Below are positions 9,449 to 19,414 of a DNA stretch of 64,000 nt, piece after piece. This stretch comes from an uncultured Chlorobiaceae bacterium (lineage in GTDB: Bacteria; Bacteroidota; Chlorobiia; Chlorobiales; Chlorobiaceae): positions 219,518-283,517 of the forward strand of contig CAIJGA010000008.1 in the NCBI GenBank assembly GCA_903820085.1. Direction: 5' to 3'. The number at the start of each line of letters is the position of its first letter. Within the stretch, counting starts at the first letter, position 1. The position numbers and the translations under genes are program-made. The notes under the pieces are model-generated. The model was not told where the DNA came from. It did no database searches and was given only the letters and a program-made list of their open reading frames with translations.

Positions 9449-11167
9449 TTAATCCAGACCATTACATGGGCCTGCACCGGCCACCATTTCGGCAGCGAGA
9501 TTGAGTGATGATGGGGATATGTTCTTTCCGCTGATAAGCTGGGCTATGGCCCGCAGGTGGCTTTCACGGTCAAGAACGGTCACTTCCGTAATGGTTCTGT
9601 CATCCTGAACGGATTTCTGTACTGAGAGGTGCAGATCGGCCATTGCGGCTATCTGCGGGAGGTGGGTGATGGCTATGATCTGGTGACGGAGTGAAAGGGC
9701 TTTCAGGCTTATTCCGACAGCTTCAGCAATACGACCGCTGATACCGGTATCTATTTCATCAAAAACAAGGATGGGCAGCTTTGCCGATGATGCCAGTGAG
9801 CTTTTTATGGCGAGCATGACCCTTGACACTTCTCCGCCTGATGCCACTTTGACGAGCGGTCTTGGCTTTTCGCCAGGGTTTGTGGAAATCAGGAATTCAA
9901 TCCGGTCGTAACCGTTTGCCAGTGCTGCAAATATTTTTCCTTCGATTGTTATCTCTCCTTCGCCGCGCTCCTCGTGCGTGATGCTGACGATGAAGGTGGC
10001 GTTCGGTATGCCGAGACGGGCAAGATGCTCCTGTATGGCGCCCTCAAGGCGGTGTGCGGCCTCCTGCCGCTTGCAGGAGAGTTTCCCTGCATGGAGGGTG
10101 AGTTCTGCCTTTTGCGTCGTGATTTCCTGCTCAATGCGGGCGATCTCATCTTCAAGATTGTTTTCAAGGGCAATCCTTGCATCGATCTCGTCTCGCAATG
10201 CTATCAGTTCCGGGAGCGAACGGCCATATTTTTTGCAGGTGCGCTGGAGCAGGAGCTGGCGCTCACGCAGTGAGTCAAGCCTGACGGGATTGAAGTCGAT
10301 ATTGGATGCATAGCTGCGGCTGAATCGGGAGAGTTCATCGACAATGCTTTTGGCTGTTCGGGTCTCCTCAAGATGAATGGCAAACCGTTGGTCGATTCCG
10401 GCAAGCTTTTCAAGGGTATGAAGCGCCGTGCTGATTGAGGAGTAGACGGCGTGCTCGCTGTTATAGAGCAGGTCGCTCAGTGCGGTAGTGAGGGTGAAAA
10501 GGGTTTCAGCGTTTTCAAGCAGCGTTATCTCGGTCTCTGTAAACTCTTCTTCGCCGCTTTTCAATTCCAGCGCGTTGAGTTCGTTGAGCTGGAAATCAAG
10601 TATCTCTTTTTTGTCGTGGATTTGAGCAGCATCTTTTTTCAGCTGGAGCAACTGCTGCTGCATATCCTGGAGCAATGAGCGGGCTCTTCTGTAGGCGCTT
10701 ACTTCCGTGTTGGTCTCACCGTATTCATCAAGAATGGTTTCGTGGGTGTCCGCACGAAGCAGGAGTTGGTGTTCATGCTGGCCGTGCAGGTCAATGAGCA
10801 GTTCTCCAACCTGTTTAAGAAGTGCGATGGTGCAGGGAGTGTCGTTGATGAAGCAGCGCGATTGACCGGCTGACGAGAGTTCTCTGCGGAGAATAAGTTC
10901 CTGCGTCGGCTCAATATTTGCCGTCGACAGCAACGCGCTGATCCTTTCACTACCGGCATTGGTCAGAACCGCTTCAATAACTGCCTTGTTTGTCCCCGAC
11001 CGCACCAGATCGCTGCTTGCCCTCTCTCCAAGAACAAGATTCAATGCTCCGATAAGGATTGATTTTCCTGCACCGGTTTCTCCGGTGATAATGGTTAATC
11101 CGGGCCTGAACTCAACAGATAGCTCCTGAATCAGGGCAAAATTTCTGATATAAAGGCTGAAAAGCAT
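9449..11167 (-). CDS. recN: DNA repair ATPase RecN
   Basis: This SMC-like ATPase takes part in double-strand-break repair. At about 572 aa it has the full family length. Walker A is GETGAGKS near residue 30. A central coiled-coil region follows, then the ABC signature SGGEVSRVMLAIK and Walker B LVFDEIDTGISG. The ATG at 11167 (MLFSLYIRNFAL) matches the usual RecN N-terminus. A GTG at 11182 is an in-frame alternative, and with it the gene would start 4 nt from the tatA stop. recN follows tatA closely on the same strand and is probably cotranscribed. Confidence 0.96.
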   Translation of the reverse strand: MLFSLYIRNFALIQELSVEFRPGLTIITGETGAGKSILIGALNLVLGERASSDLVRSGTNKAVIEAVLTNAGSERISALLSTANIEPTQELILRRELSSAGQSRCFINDTPCTIALLKQVGELLIDLHGQHEHQLLLRADTHETILDEYGETNTEVSAYRRARSLLQDMQQQLLQLKKDAAQIHDKKEILDFQLNELNALELKSGEEEFTETEITLLENAETLFTLTTALSDLLYNSEHAVYSSISTALHTLEKLAGIDQRFAIHLEETRTAKSIVDELSRFSRSYASNIDFNPVRLDSLRERQLLLQRTCKKYGRSLPELIALRDEIDARIALENNLEDEIARIEQEITTQKAELTLHAGKLSCKRQEAAHRLEGAIQEHLARLGIPNATFIVSITHEERGEGEITIEGKIFAALANGYDRIEFLISTNPGEKPRPLVKVASGGEVSRVMLAIKSSLASSAKLPILVFDEIDTGISGRIAEAVGISLKALSLRHQIIAITHLPQIAAMADLHLSVQKSVQDDRTITEVTVLDRESHLRAIAQLISGKNISPSSLNLAAEMVAGAGPCNGLD

Positions 11168-11185
11168 GGGCGGATATCGCACATA

Positions 11186-11395
11186 TTAGCTTTGACTTGA
11201 AGAGGACTCTTTTTCCGGTTTCGTTTTTTTATCTGTTGCCGAGTTAAATTCTTCTTCTATCTCATTCTGGGCTTTCTTGAACTCCTTCATCCCTTTTCCA
11301 AGCCCTCTGGCAAGCTCCGGAAGTTTTTTGGCGCCGAACAACAGCAGAATGATAAGCAAAATAAGAATGAGTTCCTGTCCGCCTAATCCAAACAT
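11186..11395 (-). CDS. tatA: Sec-independent protein translocase TatA/E
   Basis: This 69-aa protein has the TatA plan. A short periplasmic N-terminus and one membrane helix ([19 protein letters not shown], about residues 7-25) come first. The [20 protein letters not shown] amphipathic helix and a charged tail follow. It multimerises to form the twin-arginine protein-conducting element. The Tat substrates and tatC are not in the window. It lies just upstream of recN. Confidence 0.95.
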   Translation of the reverse strand: MFGLGGQELILILLIILLLFGAKKLPELARGLGKGMKEFKKAQNEIEEEFNSATDKKTKPEKESSSSQS

Positions 11396-11504
11396 TGGTG
11401 TTCCTCCGGGAATTTACAATCATAAAAAGAGTACATCTCACCATTTATATAAACAATATGCCAGCCTAAACCAACTCTTTTCAGCGGTTTCAGGCTCTCT
11501 TTGG

Positions 11505-12143
11505 TCAATAGCGGGCAAGGATGGTTTCTCCGGCGCGGGTTCTCTGACCAGGCTGAACCAGTACGGTTGCTGAAGGGGGGAGAATGACATCGACTCTTGA
11601 ACCGAACTTGATCATACCGAATCTCTTGCCGATGGTGACACTCTCTCCCTTTTGCAGTTGACAGACAATTCTTCTTGCCAGAAAGCCGGATATCTGGCTG
11701 AATCGGACCTCTATTTCTCCGTTGTTTATGCCGATTTCCATTTTTTCATTGCTCTCCATGCTGCGAGGGTCAAAAGCCATCAGGAACTGGCCGGAGCGGT
11801 ATCGAAGGTGGGTGACTTTGCCGCTGAGCGGTACGCGGTTGACGTGAACGTTAAAGGGTGACATGAAAATACTGACGAGCATTGAGGGTTTGCCGGAAGC
11901 GTTCTCGGCATGTTTTTGAACAAGAAGAATCTTGCCGTCGGCAGGTGCTACAATGATACCTTTTTCATCGGGTGTCTTTCGTTTCGGGTCACGGAAGAAA
12001 TAAAGGGTGAAGATGAGTGCCGAGGCGGAAGTCAAAAGGAGTACTATTTGTGCTCCGAAAGGAAAAATCATCGCGGCAGCGCCAAGGGCCATGCAGAGGA
12101 GAAGCACTTTGATGATGGTGCTGTAGCCGTAGGAAGTAAACAT
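11505..12143 (-). CDS. psd: Phosphatidylserine decarboxylase proenzyme (short type)
   Basis: This enzyme makes phosphatidylethanolamine from phosphatidylserine. At about 212 aa it belongs to the short Psd family. A hydrophobic N-terminal region (residues 5-40) carries FFRDPKR, and conserved ADGKI and FMSPFNVHVNRVP segments follow. The self-cleavage site is the Gly-Ser of KFGSRVDV near residue 181, where the serine becomes the pyruvoyl cofactor. I chose the ATG at 12143 (MFTSYGYST); an upstream in-frame start at 12185 would add a basic 14-residue leader. It is divergent from tilS. Confidence 0.93.
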   Translation of the reverse strand: MFTSYGYSTIIKVLLLCMALGAAAMIFPFGAQIVLLLTSASALIFTLYFFRDPKRKTPDEKGIIVAPADGKILLVQKHAENASGKPSMLVSIFMSPFNVHVNRVPLSGKVTHLRYRSGQFLMAFDPRSMESNEKMEIGINNGEIEVRFSQISGFLARRIVCQLQKGESVTIGKRFGMIKFGSRVDVILPPSATVLVQPGQRTRAGETILARY

Positions 12144-12366
12144 CTTTTTTCGTCTCTTGCCGGTTATTTTATGATAAGCTCCCATATGATAATTATTTAT
12201 CTTAAACCTGATACAAACCGGACAGGTTTTTTTCGTTTATTTTGCAATTTCTCTTAAGAATTCTCTTTTTGGTACCTGCATCGGCGAATGAGAGAATAAA
12301 AACAACGTGATATTTCTTGTCATAAAGAGTTAACAGCCTTTAAAAGGGATCAGGAGTAGTGAAGAG

Positions 12367-13368
12367 GTGAATGCGTTAGAAAAAAAGTTTCTGGAACAGC
12401 TCAGAACAAGGCGGCTGGTCGAAGAGGGTGAGAGAGTGCTTGTTGCCGTTTCCGGAGGGCAGGATTCGATGGCTCTGCTCTCCCTTTTTTGTGCGGTAAG
12501 GCCTCTTCTGCATGGAGAACTGGCTGTGGCTCATTGCAATTTTCAGCTTCGTGGTGCTGAGAGCGATGCTGATGAATCTTTTGTGCGCGATCACTGCCAG
12601 TTGCTTGGTCTGGAGTGTTTTGTTGAGCGGTTTGATACGTTACGTGTTGCGAAGGATTGGAAGCGCTCGGTCGAGGAGACGGCAAGGATTTTGCGGTATA
12701 CGTTTTTTGAGGAAGTGATGCAGAAACAGGGATGTAAAAAAATCGCTACTGGTCATCATGTCAACGATAATGCCGAAACTATTCTTTTCAATCTTTTCAG
12801 AGGAGTCTCTCTTCCAAAACTCAGGGGTATCAGGGCGCTTAACGGTAAAATCATCCGTCCCATGCTTCTGTTCCATAAGGGGGATATTGCAGCCTACCTT
12901 CATGAAAAAGGGATTTCGAGCCGCACGGATACCAGTAATTGCACCAACGACTATGACCGCAACTTCATCAGGAACCGTGTTATTCCGCTGATTGAAGAGC
13001 GGTTTGCCCATAAATTGATGCCATCGCTCGGGAGATTGTCGGAACAGGCGGGGGAGCTTGAAGAGTTCCTTGAGCTCTATTTTGAAAATCTCTGTGAACG
13101 GGAACCGGGGCTTGCCCTAGCTGATGGAAAGCTTGACGTTCATGCGCTTCAGCGTCTTACTGTTTTTGAACAGAAAGAGGTTTTCAAGCGAGCTTTGCGG
13201 GATATGGGCGCACCGGTTGATGCGCAAACGCTCCAGAAACTGGTTGATCTGCTTGCCACCCAGCCGGGAAAGATAATTATGGCTGGCGGGCAATTACGAG
13301 TGTTCTGGACAGGAGTGACGCTCTCATTTTTGCGAGATACACCTCACTCCTTGACTTCTCAGGATTGA
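12367..13368 (+). CDS. tilS: tRNA(Ile)-lysidine synthase
   Basis: TilS converts C34 of the AUA-reading tRNA(Ile) to lysidine, an essential decoding step. At 333 aa it has the PP-loop ATPase motif VAVSGGQDSMALL near residue 27. It also has the family motifs HCNFQLRGAESDADE and TGHHVNDNAETILFNLFRG, and RTDTSN. A GTG start at 12367 is used because the nearby ATG is out of frame. An aggag site lies about 11 nt upstream. Confidence 0.95.
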   Translation: MNALEKKFLEQLRTRRLVEEGERVLVAVSGGQDSMALLSLFCAVRPLLHGELAVAHCNFQLRGAESDADESFVRDHCQLLGLECFVERFDTLRVAKDWKRSVEETARILRYTFFEEVMQKQGCKKIATGHHVNDNAETILFNLFRGVSLPKLRGIRALNGKIIRPMLLFHKGDIAAYLHEKGISSRTDTSNCTNDYDRNFIRNRVIPLIEERFAHKLMPSLGRLSEQAGELEEFLELYFENLCEREPGLALADGKLDVHALQRLTVFEQKEVFKRALRDMGAPVDAQTLQKLVDLLATQPGKIIMAGGQLRVFWTGVTLSFLRDTPHSLTSQD

Positions 13369-13407
13369 CAGCTAAAGCAATCGTGTAGCCATTCTGAGTG
13401 GTTTGCT

Positions 13408-14445
13408 TCAGGGCTTGTTTTGTTTGGCAGCCTGAAATAAAGCAATGGGGATGTCGGTATGGATAATCACCGATTCCAGGTTCTGCTGTATCTCGATTTT
13501 TTTTAGCAGTTGTATGGTCTGTTCGCTTGTTCTTGTGCCTTCGATCTCCGAAAGCTCGACAGCACCCCACAGGAAAGTTGATGCGAAAAATGCTGCCTTA
13601 CGGGTTGCATAGACCCATTCGCTTTGTCCTTCAATTCCGTTGTTGAACTTGACGGAAAGGGCAAGGCTCTGGATCCGCTTCAGGTTGCCCAGTGTTTTTA
13701 CTCCCTCGTTGGTTGAGGTGAGGCTTTGGAGGGCACCGATGGTCCAGGCGGCTGAAGGGAGAGCAAACCAGAGGTGCGATTTATAGACAGCCTTGTTGAT
13801 AAGCGCAACAGAGAGCGAGTCCCTCTTATAAAAGCTTCCGACAGGTACAAGAAACTCTGCGAGCATTTTTTTGTTGTTTGCCAGGGCGATTTTCCTTGGT
13901 CCAAGCGAGCAAAGCCAGAGCGAACTGTCGAGTGCGTAACATTGAAAACCACCGATTTTCTCTGTAGTTGTACTGTTGGTTCTGAGAAACGATTCCGGCA
14001 GTTTTTTTGAAAAGGGACCCCATACAACGCCGATAAAGTTTTGCTCTTTGTACCCATGGCGTTTGAAACTGATCAACAGTGTGTCGATGTCGAGCGATGG
14101 ATTGATTTTTGCAGCTCTCATGAGGGCATCGAGCCGCTCTTGTGGCTTGAACAGTGGTGCTTTCTTCAGTGAATCCGGAATGATCTCCTTCCAAAGCCTG
14201 CTTTCACGGATATCTTTAAGGCCAACGTAGATTAGTGCATCAGACTTGCCGGGAATGCGGTCAACAATTGATCGAAGTTCCAAACTTAGGGGTTCCGGCT
14301 GAAGCCTGGGTTTCGACCAGTTTATCCAGAGAACCACAAAAAGAAAGCCGATCGTACCGATAACGCTCATAGACAAGAGAAGCCCCGCCCCTTTTCTCAG
14401 TGATCGTTTCTCGGATGTTGTTTCAGGAACGACGTTGCGCGGCAT
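13408..14445 (-). CDS. Conserved-type unknown, N-terminal membrane anchor
   Basis: The 345-aa protein is not recognised. A basic N-terminus leads into one membrane helix at about residues 20-42 (LLLSMSVIGTIGFLFVVLW). A soluble, presumably periplasmic domain of about 300 residues follows, rich in beta-like segments. No catalytic motif or lipobox is visible. It overlaps nothing and sits just upstream of rnhA's stop on the same strand (11 nt gap), so it may be the second gene of an rnhA operon. Its pattern recalls DUF3352-type envelope proteins, but that is only a guess. Confidence 0.6.
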   Translation of the reverse strand: MPRNVVPETTSEKRSLRKGAGLLLSMSVIGTIGFLFVVLWINWSKPRLQPEPLSLELRSIVDRIPGKSDALIYVGLKDIRESRLWKEIIPDSLKKAPLFKPQERLDALMRAAKINPSLDIDTLLISFKRHGYKEQNFIGVVWGPFSKKLPESFLRTNSTTTEKIGGFQCYALDSSLWLCSLGPRKIALANNKKMLAEFLVPVGSFYKRDSLSVALINKAVYKSHLWFALPSAAWTIGALQSLTSTNEGVKTLGNLKRIQSLALSVKFNNGIEGQSEWVYATRKAAFFASTFLWGAVELSEIEGTRTSEQTIQLLKKIEIQQNLESVIIHTDIPIALFQAAKQNKP

Positions 14446-14456
14446 ACCTCAACTGG

Positions 14457-14897
14457 TTATGATTTTCTTTTAATAGCCTCACGGGCCAGTGTGTCGCAGC
14501 GGTTGTTATAGGGGTTGTCGCTGTGGCCTTTTACCTTGTGGAACTTGATGCTGTGCAATGTAAGCAACTTGAGGATTTTTTGCCACAGATCAATATTCTC
14601 GACATTTTTTTTGGCCGATGTTTTCCAGTTATTTGCTGTCCAGCGTTTCAGCCAACCCTCATTAATGGCGTTAACCAGATAACTCGAGTCGCTATACAAA
14701 TCAACTTTGCAGGGCTCCTTAAGTGCCTCGAGTGCCTCAATGGCCGCGCTGAGTTCCATGCGGTTATTGGTCGTAGCTGGCGAGTAACCCGATATTTCAC
14801 GAATCGAAGAGCCGTACATCAAGAGTGCACCCCATCCTCCCGGACCGGGGTTGCCGCTGCAGGCGCCGTCAGTGTAAACAATTATCTTTTTTTCCAT
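14457..14897 (-). CDS. rnhA: Ribonuclease HI
   Basis: RNase HI cuts the RNA strand of RNA-DNA hybrids. The 146-aa protein carries the four acidic residues of the active site, in [40 protein letters not shown] and [14 protein letters not shown]. The ATG at 14897 ([11 protein letters not shown]) fits the family start better than the one six codons upstream. Its start lies just inside the rpmB terminator region. Confidence 0.97.
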   Translation of the reverse strand: MEKKIIVYTDGACSGNPGPGGWGALLMYGSSIREISGYSPATTNNRMELSAAIEALEALKEPCKVDLYSDSSYLVNAINEGWLKRWTANNWKTSAKKNVENIDLWQKILKLLTLHSIKFHKVKGHSDNPYNNRCDTLAREAIKRKS

Positions 14898-14901
14898 CGA
14901 C

Positions 14902-14932
14902 AAAAAAAAGCTCAACCAGTTTGTGATTGAGC
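14902..14932 (-). terminator. Terminator after rpmB
   Basis: On the - strand, a gctcaa/ttgagc stem (14927-14932 with 14910-14915) is followed by a run of seven or eight T. It lies between rpmB and rnhA. Confidence 0.75.
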
Positions 14933-14979
14933 CTTTGCAAGATATTGAAAAATATGTTGTAACCGGTGTTACCTGTGCG

Positions 14980-15198
14980 TTACTTCAACAGTTTGGCAAG
15001 CGCAGCGGTTCCTGTTTTTGCAATAATTTTCATGGCTTTTGCTGAAAGCTTAACCTTTGCAAACCGTTTTTCCTCTTCGATCCAGATTCTTTTGGTGTGG
15101 AGGTTCGGCTCAAAACGGGTGCGGACGTGGTTGTTCGCATGGGATACCGTATTGCCGTATATGGGTCTTTTACCGGTCAGTAAACAAACTTTAGACAT
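14980..15198 (-). CDS. rpmB: 50S ribosomal protein L28
   Basis: The 72-aa basic protein starts [16 protein letters not shown] and has the L28 core [15 protein letters not shown]. It is a structural protein of the large ribosomal subunit. It has its own terminator and appears monocistronic. Confidence 0.97.
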   Translation of the reverse strand: MSKVCLLTGKRPIYGNTVSHANNHVRTRFEPNLHTKRIWIEEEKRFAKVKLSAKAMKIIAKTGTAALAKLLK

Positions 15199-15270
15199 GG
15201 TGCAATCAATTGGTGTTAAAAAAACGAATTCTAATATAACAATAGTTTTATAAACCGGAAACGTATTGTT

Positions 15271-16263
15271 TCAGGGTCGAATACCGACAGCGCAAACCAT
15301 CATGGACAAAACATAGAGAAGGGTGCCGAAGGCATTGTACCAGACCGCTTTCTCTCTTGGATTTGCAATAAGAATCTTCTGCATCGGCAGTTGTGCGATC
15401 AGCAGTATCCCGGCAATCACGGTGGTTGTTATGGAGCCCTTCGCAATCAGGATGGCAATGGCTGACAGTTGTGCGACATCCATGATAATGGCCGCAAGAA
15501 TGGAAGCATTCCTTTCTCCAAGCTGCACCGGAATTGAAGCCACCTTGCGGATGGTATCGCCAACAATGGACTTGAAGTCGTTCAGCGTCATGATGCCATG
15601 CGCTCCAAGCGAAAAAATAATGGCAAGGGCAATGGTCTCTCTGGAAGGAACGCCTTGCGTAATGGCAAAACTGCCTGTCAGCCATGCAACACCCTCATAG
15701 GCAAGTCCGACAATGAGATTGCCAAACCAGCCGTTTCTTTTCGCCCTGATCGGAGGGCCTGAATATGCATGCGACATCAGCACCCCGACAAAAGCAATGA
15801 TGACCACATAGGGATGAATGGAGAGTGCGACCAGAAATCCGGTTACGATAAGGGCGAAGGTAATCAGCCAGCTGGCCGATTTGGATATTTTCCCTGCCGG
15901 AATAGGGCGGTCAGGTTCATTGATGGCATCAACCTCCCTGTCAAAGTAATCGTTCATGGTCTGCGACATGGCGCACATGAGCGGTCCGGCAAGCAGGACG
16001 CCTCGCAGGAGAATCGACCAGTTGTCGGCAATATTTTCACCAGTTGATACCACTCCGCAGGCAAATGCCCACATGGGAGGAAACCAGGTAACTGGCTTCA
16101 TGAGCGGAAGAATGGCAGATGGCTCAATCCTGAAACCAGGCTTATTGACATTGTCAAGAGCCTGTTCAATGATTTTTCGCCTTGAACTGCTCATTCCTGA
16201 CTGGAGAAGCTTTTCGGCGATGCCTTGATGCTTTTCAGGGTTTGGAGTGTCGCGTCCGTTCAT
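15271..16263 (-). CDS. bchG: Bacteriochlorophyll/chlorophyll synthase (UbiA prenyltransferase family)
   Basis: This integral membrane enzyme esterifies (bacterio)chlorophyllide with a prenyl diphosphate tail. The 330-aa protein has the Asp-rich substrate motif NDYFDREVDAINEPDRPIPAG near residue 105, diagnostic of the ChlG/BchG branch. A second motif, LNDFKSIVGDT, lies near 228. There are about eight or nine hydrophobic helices. Green sulfur bacteria have three paralogues (BchG, ChlG, BchK). I favour BchG for BChl a from sequence flavour and the trpD neighbourhood, but tail and pigment specificity cannot be read here. It is a strong marker of a phototroph. Confidence 0.85.
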   Translation of the reverse strand: MNGRDTPNPEKHQGIAEKLLQSGMSSSRRKIIEQALDNVNKPGFRIEPSAILPLMKPVTWFPPMWAFACGVVSTGENIADNWSILLRGVLLAGPLMCAMSQTMNDYFDREVDAINEPDRPIPAGKISKSASWLITFALIVTGFLVALSIHPYVVIIAFVGVLMSHAYSGPPIRAKRNGWFGNLIVGLAYEGVAWLTGSFAITQGVPSRETIALAIIFSLGAHGIMTLNDFKSIVGDTIRKVASIPVQLGERNASILAAIIMDVAQLSAIAILIAKGSITTTVIAGILLIAQLPMQKILIANPREKAVWYNAFGTLLYVLSMMVCAVGIRP

Positions 16264-16341
16264 GGGTATAATGGTTCTCGCTTCGGCTTAAAAACAAGGC
16301 AGATAGTATACAAGTTTTTTGGCAAAAAGATAAGGATTTAG

Positions 16342-17394
16342 TTAATCGGCATTCCGGTACTTCAGGGAGAGTTCGGCGTTTATTTTCAGGATTTGATTAA
16401 ACTTCTTCTCAGAATGACCGCTTTCAAGCGCTGCTCTTGCCATAATAAAGCCCTCATGAATGCTGGAGGCATTTCCGGACACATAACAGGCCATGGCGGT
16501 GGTAAAGAGTGCGGCATCTAGGTGTGCTGCCGGAGCGCTTCCGTCAAGGATCCTTCGGATAATGAGTGCGTTTTCATCCCTTTTTCCCCCCTGGATGTCC
16601 GAGAGAGCATGTCTTGTCAATCCGAACTCTTCGGGATAAACGGTATACTCTCTGACATTGCCATGCTGAATTTCGATAATATGCGTTGGCCCGTTGAGGC
16701 TCGGTTCGTCAATCGCTATGCCTTCTGCTGTCATGGCATGAACAATCATGGCATGATGGGCTCCTGTCTGTAACAGCACTTCGGTATAGAGTTCCATCAG
16801 TTCCCGATTGAAAACACCCACGAGCTGCCGTTTTGCCTGTGCGGGATTGATCAAGGGTCCCAAAATATTGAATATGGTTCTGATACCCAGCTCCCGCCGG
16901 ATATGGGCTACTTTTTTCATTGACGGGTGGTAGAGAGGGGCAAACAGAAAGGCAAATCCTGTCTGTTCAAACAGCTCTCTTGTTGCTTCCGGCGGAAGAT
17001 CGATCGTGAACCCGAGCGCTTCAAGCACATCGGCACTTCCGCAACTGCTGGTTACCGATCGGTTCCCATGTTTGGCAATTCGGACTCCGGCGCTGTTGGC
17101 AATGATTGAGGCGGTCGTTGAAATATTGAAGGTCCCGGCATGGTCCCCGCCGGTACCGCAGGTATCCACCGCATTTTCATCCAGCTCAATGGTATTGGCT
17201 TTGGCCATCAAACCGTAGTATGCGCCGGCAGTTTCCGTCGGGGTTACACCTTTTTTTTGCAGAAGGGCGAGCATTGCTGCAATAACAATCTCGGAAAAAA
17301 GACCATCCATAATGCTGTCCATGCAGAAGGTCATCTCTTTCTGTGAAAAATTCTCTCCTGCAAGCAGCTTTTGAAGTAACTTCTTTTGTGGCAT
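16342..17394 (-). CDS. trpD: Anthranilate phosphoribosyltransferase
   Basis: TrpD joins anthranilate to PRPP in tryptophan synthesis. The 350-aa protein has the PRPP-binding motif [14 protein letters not shown] near residue 80. It also has [21 protein letters not shown] near 106. I chose the ATG at 17394 ([11 protein letters not shown]); 37 upstream in-frame residues look non-coding. No other trp gene is adjacent. It is divergent from the metal transporter. Confidence 0.95.
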   Translation of the reverse strand: MPQKKLLQKLLAGENFSQKEMTFCMDSIMDGLFSEIVIAAMLALLQKKGVTPTETAGAYYGLMAKANTIELDENAVDTCGTGGDHAGTFNISTTASIIANSAGVRIAKHGNRSVTSSCGSADVLEALGFTIDLPPEATRELFEQTGFAFLFAPLYHPSMKKVAHIRRELGIRTIFNILGPLINPAQAKRQLVGVFNRELMELYTEVLLQTGAHHAMIVHAMTAEGIAIDEPSLNGPTHIIEIQHGNVREYTVYPEEFGLTRHALSDIQGGKRDENALIIRRILDGSAPAAHLDAALFTTAMACYVSGNASSIHEGFIMARAALESGHSEKKFNQILKINAELSLKYRNAD

Positions 17395-17758
17395 GAAACA
17401 GACTGGTTGGCAAATGGTTGCAAAAACTGTTTTCACCAAATCCGGGCAACCCGGAAACAGTGGGAGATCCTCTTCAGCCAAGGCACAACGAATATAAAGC
17501 AACATCGCCCCTTATACCAATCCTGAACACGAAAGAACCTCCTGCTTCCGGCTATACGTTACCCTAAAACATAAAATACGGGCAACTCCCATGCTGTTAT
17601 GAAAAGCCGTCTCTCAGGCTCTCCGTTTCGTGCCTCATCTTCTCTTTGCCCCTGCATACGGGATATTGCTTTTTTTACCTATCTTTAACCCGGGTTTATT
17701 TACTCGATTGCGCGGTGCAATATGCTTCAGTACTGAACATTCAACGGGAGCGTTATCG
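17395..17758. other. Intergenic region trpD / Nramp-like gene
   Basis: This 364-nt divergent region should hold both promoters. I see no riboswitch, tRNA, repeat or convincing operator. The open frame that runs from 17630 into the transporter looks non-coding before the GTG at 17759. Confidence 0.4.
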
Positions 17759-19036
17759 GTGAAGGTCATTCGATTTATTCGGAGGCGTTTGAAGGAACAC
17801 CCCCTCTCCCTGATTGGGCCCGGGCTCATTACCGGTGTTGCTGATGATGATCCAAGCGGCATAGCGACCTACTCACAGGCGGGAGCTCAATTTGGGCTTA
17901 ACATGCTCTGGACGATGCCTCTGGCTTTCCCTTTGATGGCCGCGATTCAGTCCATGTGCGCACGGATTGGCAGAGTTACCGGAAAAGGGCTTGCGGCTAA
18001 CATCAAAACCACCTTCCCTCCTTTTGTACTTCAGGGTGTTGTGCTGCTTTTGCTGATTGCCAATACGCTCAATATCGCCGCTGATGTTGCTGCCATGGGT
18101 GAAGTTGCTGAGCTTATTACCGGCTTCAATCGTCATATCATGACAGCAGGGTTCGTATTTGGAACATTGATCCTTCAGATATTTGTTCCCTATCATCGCT
18201 ATGTCAAGCTTTTAAAGTGGCTGACGATTTCCCTCTTGGCCTATGCTGCGGTGCTCTTTACTATCCATGTGCCCTGGTCAGAGGTGCTGCAGCGTACGGT
18301 CTGGCCCCAGTTCACTCTTGATGCTGATGCAGCGGCAGTTATTGTCGGGGTTTTTGGTACCACAATCAGTCCCTACCTGTTTTTTTGGCAGGCCTCTGAA
18401 GAGGTCGAGGATATGCACTCAAAAAAGGGTGCAGTTGCGCTGGTATCCAATGCAAGTATGGCAGGCGAAGAGCTTCGCCGTATCCGCTGGGATACCTGGA
18501 GCGGGATGTTATACTCTGATCTGACAGCCTACTTCATTATTTTGGCCACCGCAGTCACGCTGAACGTGTCAGGAGTTACAGATATCAATACAGCGGGCCA
18601 GGCTGCGAGTGCACTCAGGCCTCTGGCTGGCGACTTTGCCTTTATCCTGTTTGCTGTCGGGATTCTCGGTGTCGGGTTGATCGGTGTGCCGGTACTTGCC
18701 GGTTCAGGGGCCTATGCTCTTTCTGAGGCTATGGGCTGGAATTCGGGTCTCGAAAACAAGGCGCACGACGCTCGCGGGTTTTACAGTATTATTGCGGTCA
18801 GCGTTTTGCTTGGACTTGTTATCCAGTATACGCCGATCAGCCCGATGAAGGCTCTATTCTGGAGTGCAGTTATCAATGGAGTCATCGCCGTACCGTTGAT
18901 GGTTGTGATTATTATGCTGGTTTCGAAAAAATCTGTTATGGGCAACTTTACCGCAAGTCGACCGATCATCATTCTTGGCTGGATAGCGGTAGCGGTCATG
19001 GGTGCAGCAACTTTAGCGATGTTTTTTCCCGGTTAA
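17759..19036 (+). CDS. Nramp-related divalent metal transporter
   Basis: The 425-aa protein has about 11 membrane helices in the Nramp/LeuT arrangement. Helix 1 contains GPGLITGVADDDPSGIATYSQ. Canonical Nramp proteins have DPGN here, and their helix 6 MPH motif is replaced by ISPYLFFWQ. It therefore belongs to the divergent DPSG branch whose ion specificity is poorly established. I chose the GTG at 17759 because gggag lies 8 nt upstream and the product begins just before the conserved core. The longer frame to 17630 lacks support. Substrate could be Mn, Fe, Mg or other. Confidence 0.82.
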   Translation: MKVIRFIRRRLKEHPLSLIGPGLITGVADDDPSGIATYSQAGAQFGLNMLWTMPLAFPLMAAIQSMCARIGRVTGKGLAANIKTTFPPFVLQGVVLLLLIANTLNIAADVAAMGEVAELITGFNRHIMTAGFVFGTLILQIFVPYHRYVKLLKWLTISLLAYAAVLFTIHVPWSEVLQRTVWPQFTLDADAAAVIVGVFGTTISPYLFFWQASEEVEDMHSKKGAVALVSNASMAGEELRRIRWDTWSGMLYSDLTAYFIILATAVTLNVSGVTDINTAGQAASALRPLAGDFAFILFAVGILGVGLIGVPVLAGSGAYALSEAMGWNSGLENKAHDARGFYSIIAVSVLLGLVIQYTPISPMKALFWSAVINGVIAVPLMVVIIMLVSKKSVMGNFTASRPIIILGWIAVAVMGAATLAMFFPG

Positions 19037-19129
19037 GTCCCGGCTCTCTGTTGTAATCACAAAAAATGTTTTATGGCTCACCTGTCCAATGATTAATTCT
19101 TCTTCAGAAGCATGTTGCCATTCAATGCT

Positions 19130-19258
19130 ATGATGGTTAAAAAGCATATAGTTTTGATACTGGCTCTTTTGTGGTCGGTGCCGGCTTTCGCAGAGCATCC
19201 AATGATAAACGATGATACCGGAACTCAAGGAAAAGGTAAATATTTCAGCTGGAGTTGA
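19130..19258 (+). pseudogene. 5' remnant of a secreted 'DDTGTQGKGK' family protein
   Basis: This 42-codon open frame encodes a good signal peptide (MMVKKHIVLILALLWSVPAFA). The mature N-terminus HPMINDDTGTQGKGKY follows, then the frame stops four codons later. The HPxxxDDTGTQGKGKxQLE pattern is, from memory, the mature start of a family of outer-membrane beta-barrel-like proteins of about 250-300 aa. What remains here would be only the N-terminus. Downstream sequence to 19414 shows no continuation in any frame that I can recognise. Confidence 0.5.
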
Positions 19259-19414
19259 ACTGCGGATTTTCACCTGAAAAAATTGAAGCTTCAGATTTGG
19301 CTGAAATAATTTGCTGTACCTTGCAACATGAGAAGGATATTTTTTGTAACTGTAAATAATAAATAGAATTGAATTTTCTGAAAATGCCCGCAATGGCCCA
19401 ACGCTGATATTTTT
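19259..19414. other. Non-coding stretch before the peptidase
   Basis: Nothing recognisable. It is A+T-rich sequence between the truncated secreted-protein remnant and the next gene, and it presumably holds the peptidase promoter. Confidence 0.3.
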
